The position numbers and the translations under genes are program-made. This document shows positions 22,753 through 25,743 of a stretch of 25,743 nucleotides of DNA, one piece after another. Position 1 is the first letter of the stretch. Each line of letters begins with the position of its first letter. Below the pieces are notes generated by a model, which was not told where the DNA came from, did no database searches, and was given only the letters and a program-made list of their open reading frames with translations. Origin of the DNA: JBFHRB01 sp041591915 (GTDB taxonomy: Bacteria; Actinomycetota; Nitriliruptoria; Nitriliruptorales; Nitriliruptoraceae); NCBI GenBank assembly GCA_041591915.1, contig JBFHRB010000012.1, forward strand, positions 1-25,743. Direction: 5' to 3'.

Positions 22753-23895
22753 TCAGGCCGCCTCGATGGCCTCCAGGAGGCCGTGGAGGGCGTCGCCCCG
22801 CGACGGGTGGCGCAGCTTGGCCAGGGCCGCGTTCTGCATCTGGCGGATGCGCTCGCGGGTCAGGCCGAAGTGATCGCCGATCTCGTCCAGGGTGTGCGTC
22901 TCGCCGTCGACGAGCCCGAAACGCAGCGCGAGGATGGTGCGCTCGCGCTCGTCGAGCCCCTCGAGGGCCGCCTCGATCTGGCTACGCGCATCCGCCGCGG
23001 AGGCGCTGGACGCCGGGTCGAGTGCCTCGTCGTCGGGGATCAGCTCGCCCAGGGTCGCGTCGCCGTCCTCACCGACCGGACGGTCGAGTGAGACGGAGCT
23101 GCGCAGCGCAGCCTGGATCTCGCGCAGGCGGTCGACCTCGAGGTCGACGGCCTCGGCGAGCTCGGCCTCACGGGGCTCGCGGCCCAGCTTCTCGCGGAGG
23201 TCAGCCTCGGCGCGCCGGATCTTGGAGCGCATCTCCCAGACGTGGACGGGGAGGCGGATCGTGCGCGACTTCGTGGCGACGCCACGCTGCAGCGACTGGC
23301 GGATCCACCAGACCGCGTAGGTCGAGAACTTGTAGCCCTTGCGGAAGTCGAACTTCTCGACCGCACGGATCAGCCCGAGGTTTCCCTCCTGGACGAGCTC
23401 CAGCATGTCGAGGTCGCGGCTGCCGTACTTGCGGGCCTGCGCGACGACGAGGCGGAGGTTGGTGCGGACCATCTTGTCCTTGGCGCGCTCGCCCTCACGC
23501 TTGATGCGCTGCAGGAGCGCGCGGCGCTTCGGGGAGAGCTTCTGGCCCGACTCCAGGAAGGCGACGGCCGCGAGGCCCGCCTGATAGCGCTTGGACAGGT
23601 CGGCCTCCTCCTCGGCGGTGAGGAGGTCGTGGCGCGCTGCCTCGTTCAGGTACTGGCGGACCGAGTCGCGCGAGAGCCCGACCGGGTGCGCCTCGGGGAC
23701 CTCGTCGAGGTCCTCGGACAGGTCGTCGACGACCAGCAGGCCGAGGTCGCGCGCGTCCGCGGCGCGGTCCTCGACCCAGCTCTCGTCGTGGGTGAGGGGG
23801 TCACGCAGCTCCTCGAGCTCGGACAGCAGGACGTACCCGCGGCCCTTGGCGCGGTCGAACAGGTCCTCGAGGGGGGTGTGCTCGATGGTTTCCAA
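22753..23895 (-). CDS. Sigma-70 family RNA polymerase sigma factor (group 2), paralogue B
   Basis: A 380-residue factor, the same length as paralogue A at 12858-14000 and alignable along its whole length: region-1.1-like 7-62 (LFDRAKGRGYVLLSELEELR), region 1.2 (SVRQYLNEAARHDLLTAEEEA), region 2 (GNLGLIRAVEKFDFRKGYKF, YAVWWIRQSLQRGVATKSR) and region 4 (HTLDEIGDHFGLTRERIRQ). I choose TTG 23895 because AGAAGAG lies five bases before it and the resulting N-terminus matches paralogue A; the open frame runs on to 24255 but the extra 120 residues are low-complexity. GVATKSRTIRLPVHVWE differs from primary factors, suggesting a stress sigma. A GGAAC-N18-GTT motif lies in its leader. Confidence 0.9.
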   Translation of the reverse strand: METIEHTPLEDLFDRAKGRGYVLLSELEELRDPLTHDESWVEDRAADARDLGLLVVDDLSEDLDEVPEAHPVGLSRDSVRQYLNEAARHDLLTAEEEADLSKRYQAGLAAVAFLESGQKLSPKRRALLQRIKREGERAKDKMVRTNLRLVVAQARKYGSRDLDMLELVQEGNLGLIRAVEKFDFRKGYKFSTYAVWWIRQSLQRGVATKSRTIRLPVHVWEMRSKIRRAEADLREKLGREPREAELAEAVDLEVDRLREIQAALRSSVSLDRPVGEDGDATLGELIPDDEALDPASSASAADARSQIEAALEGLDERERTILALRFGLVDGETHTLDEIGDHFGLTRERIRQMQNAALAKLRHPSRGDALHGLLEAIEAA

Positions 23896-24247
23896 TGCTG
23901 CTCTTCTCTCCGTCTGGGTGCCTGCGGCCTGGGCCGAAGGCGGGTGGCTCCCGTTGCAGGGTTCGTGGCACTCGTCTGTGGGGATCGGGGCGAGGCCCGT
24001 GTCGAGTGGTGGTCGTCGTTGACCAGAACGCCTGACGGGGTGGTGTGGTTCCGGCTGCCCGGGATCGAGCGATCCGGCTTCAGCACGTCGAATTCTCGTC
24101 GGCGTGTGCGTCACCTTCATAACGCATCCGCGCTGGCGATGCATGCCGCCATCTGGACGGTTGTACGCCTGTCGCGCCCGCACGACCATCAACGTGGCCC
24201 GAACCTGCCCCAAGACCGAACATTTCGGGCATGGCCGGGCGCCACGC
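23896..24247. other. 352-base gene-free leader/promoter region of sigma-70 B
   Basis: No convincing gene on either strand. The minus frame continuous with the sigma gene is open but rich in Pro, Arg, Gly and Cys. Local features: a GGAAC-N18-GTT promoter-like pair (24052 to 24027), a minus-strand TTATGA (24122-24117) with no -35, and a 5-bp hairpin CCGAA-CAT-TTCGG (24212-24224). The long leader would leave more than 100 untranslated bases, enough for post-transcriptional control, but no known riboswitch was recognised. Confidence 0.5.
24027..24052 (-). promoter_or_regulatory. ECF-type promoter GGAAC-N18-GTT upstream of sigma-70 B
   Basis: On the minus strand GGAAC (24052-24048) and GTT (24029-24027) are exactly 18 bases apart, the layout recognised by SigE/SigH/SigR-type ECF factors in actinobacteria. 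Transcription would begin near 24020, about 125 bases before the TTG start. The motif is short and chance matches occur. Confidence 0.42.
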
Positions 24248-24265
24248 GCGCGCATTTGTGCGCGC
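24248..24265 (-). terminator. Short hairpin at the end of the H-NOX/kinase operon
   Basis: GCGCGCA (24248-24254) pairs with TGCGCGC (24259-24265) around TTTG, starting at the last base of the kinase stop codon. Seven-base stem, no T-tract; modest evidence for a terminator. Confidence 0.4.
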
Positions 24266-25089
24266 TAAGCGCTCGCTATTCGGTCGGCTGGCAGGCCGAT
24301 CACGACGCAGGCACCGGGCTCGTCGACCTCCGCGAACGAGATCGTCCCCCCAAGGCTCGCGACGATCCGGCGACAGATCGCGAGCCCCAGCCCCGTCCCG
24401 TCGGCCTCGGTCTTGCCGCGCTTGAACGGCCGGAAGAGGTCGTCGCGCTCGGACGGGTCGACGCCACGCCCGTTGTCCTGCACGCGCAGGTCCAGCCGTC
24501 CGTCACCGCCGACCTCGGCGGTGACGGACACGCGGAGTTCCTCGACGCCCCCATGGTTGACGGCGTTCGCGAGCAGGTTGGTCACGAGCTGGCGGAGTCG
24601 GACCTCGGGGCCGATGAGCCGGGGGAGGTCGCCCACCTCGATCGCCAAGCGACGGCCCGTCGAAGCGAGGTCGGCCGCGACGGCCCGGACGAGCGCTCCG
24701 AGGTCGACGACCGACTCCGAGGACGACGCACGACCCGCACGCGCGAGCTCGAGCAGGTCGGCGAGCAGCTGCTTGAGGAACGCGCCGTTGCGCAGCGCGC
24801 CGTCCAGCAGCTCGACCTGCTCCGGCTCGAGTTCGTCGCGCACGTCACCGTCGAGCAGTTCGAGGAAGGCCAGGGTCGTGATCAGGGGCGTCCGCAGGTC
24901 GTGCGTGATCGTACGAACGAGGGCCTCGAGCTCCTGGCTCGCCTGTTCCTGCTCCTCGCGGGCGCGCTCCGCCTCCATGGCGGCCGAGTAGAGCTCCGCG
25001 GTGCGCGCCTCCGCGATCCGCTCGGCCTCGAGCCGAGCGCGGCGCTCGCGGTCGAGGCGGCGGCGCAGGCGTTCGACGTCGTCCGACAT
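24265..25089 (-). CDS. Soluble histidine kinase coupled to H-NOX
   Basis: A 274-residue cytoplasmic kinase without membrane segments. Residues 1-58 form an Arg/Glu-rich coiled coil (VERLRRRLDRERRARLEAER), the signal-input helix. HisKA has phospho-acceptor His63 in TITHDLRTPLITTLAFLELL; HATPase has N-box NLLANAVNHG (171-180), G1 DNGRGV (205-210) and G2 GTGLGLA (231-237). With no sensor domain of its own, it should be controlled by the H-NOX protein, whose stop its ATG overlaps by one base (TGATG). Known H-NOX/kinase pairs (e.g. in Vibrio and Shewanella) inhibit autophosphorylation when the heme binds NO. No response regulator lies within the window. Confidence 0.93.
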   Translation of the reverse strand: MSDDVERLRRRLDRERRARLEAERIAEARTAELYSAAMEAERAREEQEQASQELEALVRTITHDLRTPLITTLAFLELLDGDVRDELEPEQVELLDGALRNGAFLKQLLADLLELARAGRASSSESVVDLGALVRAVAADLASTGRRLAIEVGDLPRLIGPEVRLRQLVTNLLANAVNHGGVEELRVSVTAEVGGDGRLDLRVQDNGRGVDPSERDDLFRPFKRGKTEADGTGLGLAICRRIVASLGGTISFAEVDEPGACVVIGLPADRIASA

Positions 25090-25625
25090 CAGCGTGACCT
25101 GATCTCTATCCGGCAGAGCGGATCCCCACGGTGCATGCACGCGGTCTGGGACGGCTCGAGCTGTTCGCCGTAGTGGTCCCCCGCTCCCAGTATGAGGCCT
25201 TCGGCGAAGGCGCAGAGCCGACGGGGCGAGTCGTAGAGCATCACGAGGGGCCCGTCGGGCTCGCCCTCGAACACGAAGTCGGGCACCGACGCGCCCGGGT
25301 ACAGCTTGCGGACCTCCGGATGGATGATGTCGCTGATCGTCCGCAGGAAGGACCGCGCGTCCGTCGGCGCCTCGAAGAACCTCGGGTAGCGCTGCGCGAA
25401 CCGCGGGATGGCCTCGCGCCCGACCCACCGTGTCACCGCGAACGCATCCTCGCCCCGAGCCTCGCAGGCCGCGGCGATGAGTCGTTCGAGCTCCCCGTCC
25501 GGGTAGTTGCCGACCGCCGTGTAGGCACCGTCGACGTCCGCCACATCGAGCAGGTCGTCCCATGCGTCCTCACCGTGGTGTTCGACCACCACGTCCTGGA
25601 GGACGTTGAAGATGATGCCCTTCAC
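25089..25625 (-). CDS. H-NOX heme nitric-oxide sensor
   Basis: A 178-residue stand-alone H-NOX domain, the normal length. GTG 25625 has GGGGAGAA six bases upstream; the frame upstream adds an Arg-rich stretch unlike the family. Proximal heme ligand His102 lies in SDIIHPEVRKLYPGASVPDF, Pro115 is kept, and the propionate-clamp YxSxR is Tyr131-Ser133-Arg135. These positions agree with the Thermoanaerobacter H-NOX numbering. Residue 140, the oxygen-stabilising Tyr in O2 binders, is Phe here, so NO selectivity is expected. Cys138, Cys163 and Cys171 resemble the zinc/redox cysteines of Shewanella and Vibrio H-NOX. First gene of a two-gene operon with the histidine kinase. Confidence 0.94.
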   Translation of the reverse strand: MKGIIFNVLQDVVVEHHGEDAWDDLLDVADVDGAYTAVGNYPDGELERLIAAACEARGEDAFAVTRWVGREAIPRFAQRYPRFFEAPTDARSFLRTISDIIHPEVRKLYPGASVPDFVFEGEPDGPLVMLYDSPRRLCAFAEGLILGAGDHYGEQLEPSQTACMHRGDPLCRIEIRSR

Positions 25626-25686
25626 GCGCGTTCTCCCCGATCCGCGGGCCTTTCGCGCACGAACCCGACCACGTAGCCTGTCGCAC

Positions 25687-25743
25687 GTGCGCGCCCGATG
25701 CACCCGCATCGTCCTGTCCGTTCGGACGAGCCCATCCCGGGGG
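25687..25743 (+). other. Possible start of a divergent gene running off the right edge
   Basis: GTG 25687 is preceded by TAGCCT with seven bases between, the same leaderless layout as the PP2C gene, and the frame (MRARCTRIVLSVRTSPSRG) is open to the window edge. Only 19 codons are visible, so this is weak. GTCCG-TT-CGGAC at 25715-25726 overlaps it. Confidence 0.18.

Noticed and set aside
20912..22873. A 653-residue plus-strand open frame
   Set aside because: Antisense to the histidine kinase; biased Arg/Glu/His composition and no domain.
23896..24255. A 120-residue N-terminal extension of sigma-70 B
   Set aside because: Low-complexity, unlike paralogue A, and it would cover the promoter region; TTG 23895 gives a matching N-terminus.
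1..25743. CRISPR arrays, tRNA/rRNA genes, insertion sequences, prophage
   Set aside because: No regularly spaced repeats, cloverleaf-like segments, transposase motifs or phage genes were seen on reading through both strands by eye.

Overview
The window is very GC-rich, densely packed bacterial DNA with short gaps, many GTG/TTG starts, many 1- to 4-base stop/start overlaps and several apparently leaderless genes. Gene content fits a free-living aerobic member of the Actinomycetota: region-1.1-bearing sigma-70 paralogues, an ECF sigma factor, PP2C phosphatase, DacB-type PBP4, a YumC-type ferredoxin-NADP reductase and TetR-style palindromes. The exact lineage cannot be fixed from sequence alone; a deep-branching class such as Nitriliruptoria is a guess. 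I see no tRNA, rRNA, CRISPR array, transposase or phage gene, so this looks like ordinary chromosome rich in signalling genes.

Layout. 1-1046 (minus): a tiny membrane protein followed by a membrane protein that runs off the left edge. 1087-1118: a long perfect inverted repeat. 1162-2819 (minus): a two-gene operon of a short-chain dehydrogenase and a MEST-like alpha/beta hydrolase. 2945-5001 (plus): ECF sigma factor, O6-alkylguanine methyltransferase and AlkA-like glycosylase, an apparent alkylation-repair operon carrying its own sigma factor. 5015-6564 (minus): a small membrane protein and ferredoxin-NADP reductase. 6667-8172 (minus): three consecutive single-domain cyclic-nucleotide-binding proteins without DNA-binding domains. 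8324-9921 (plus): a thiolase-fold protein lacking its second catalytic cysteine, coupled to an unknown 143-residue protein. 9908-12049 (minus): PrxQ/BCP peroxiredoxin and DacB. 12145-12861 (plus): PP2C phosphatase. 12858-14000 (minus): first sigma-70. 14160-17041 (minus): a small protein ending in Gly-Gly with a MoaD/ThiS-like tail, translationally coupled to a DUF4132 protein. 17143-18834 (plus): Tat-exported M14 carboxypeptidase. 18844-22690 (minus): Kef-type antiporter with a universal-stress domain, and an orphan membrane histidine kinase. 22753-23895 (minus): second sigma-70, with a GGAAC-N18-GTT motif in its leader. 24265-25625 (minus): H-NOX heme sensor coupled to a soluble histidine kinase.

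How they fit together. The common theme is sensing and stress: nitric oxide (H-NOX/kinase), alkylation damage (ECF sigma/Ogt/AlkA), peroxide (BCP), cyclic nucleotides (three CNB proteins), ion and pH homeostasis (antiporter/USP) and alternative sigma factors. The most novel-looking items are the Gly-Gly protein/DUF4132 pair, the sigma-ogt-alkA operon, the CNB triplet and the thiolase with a Cys-to-Pro change. Functions rest on motifs read by eye; no database search was run.
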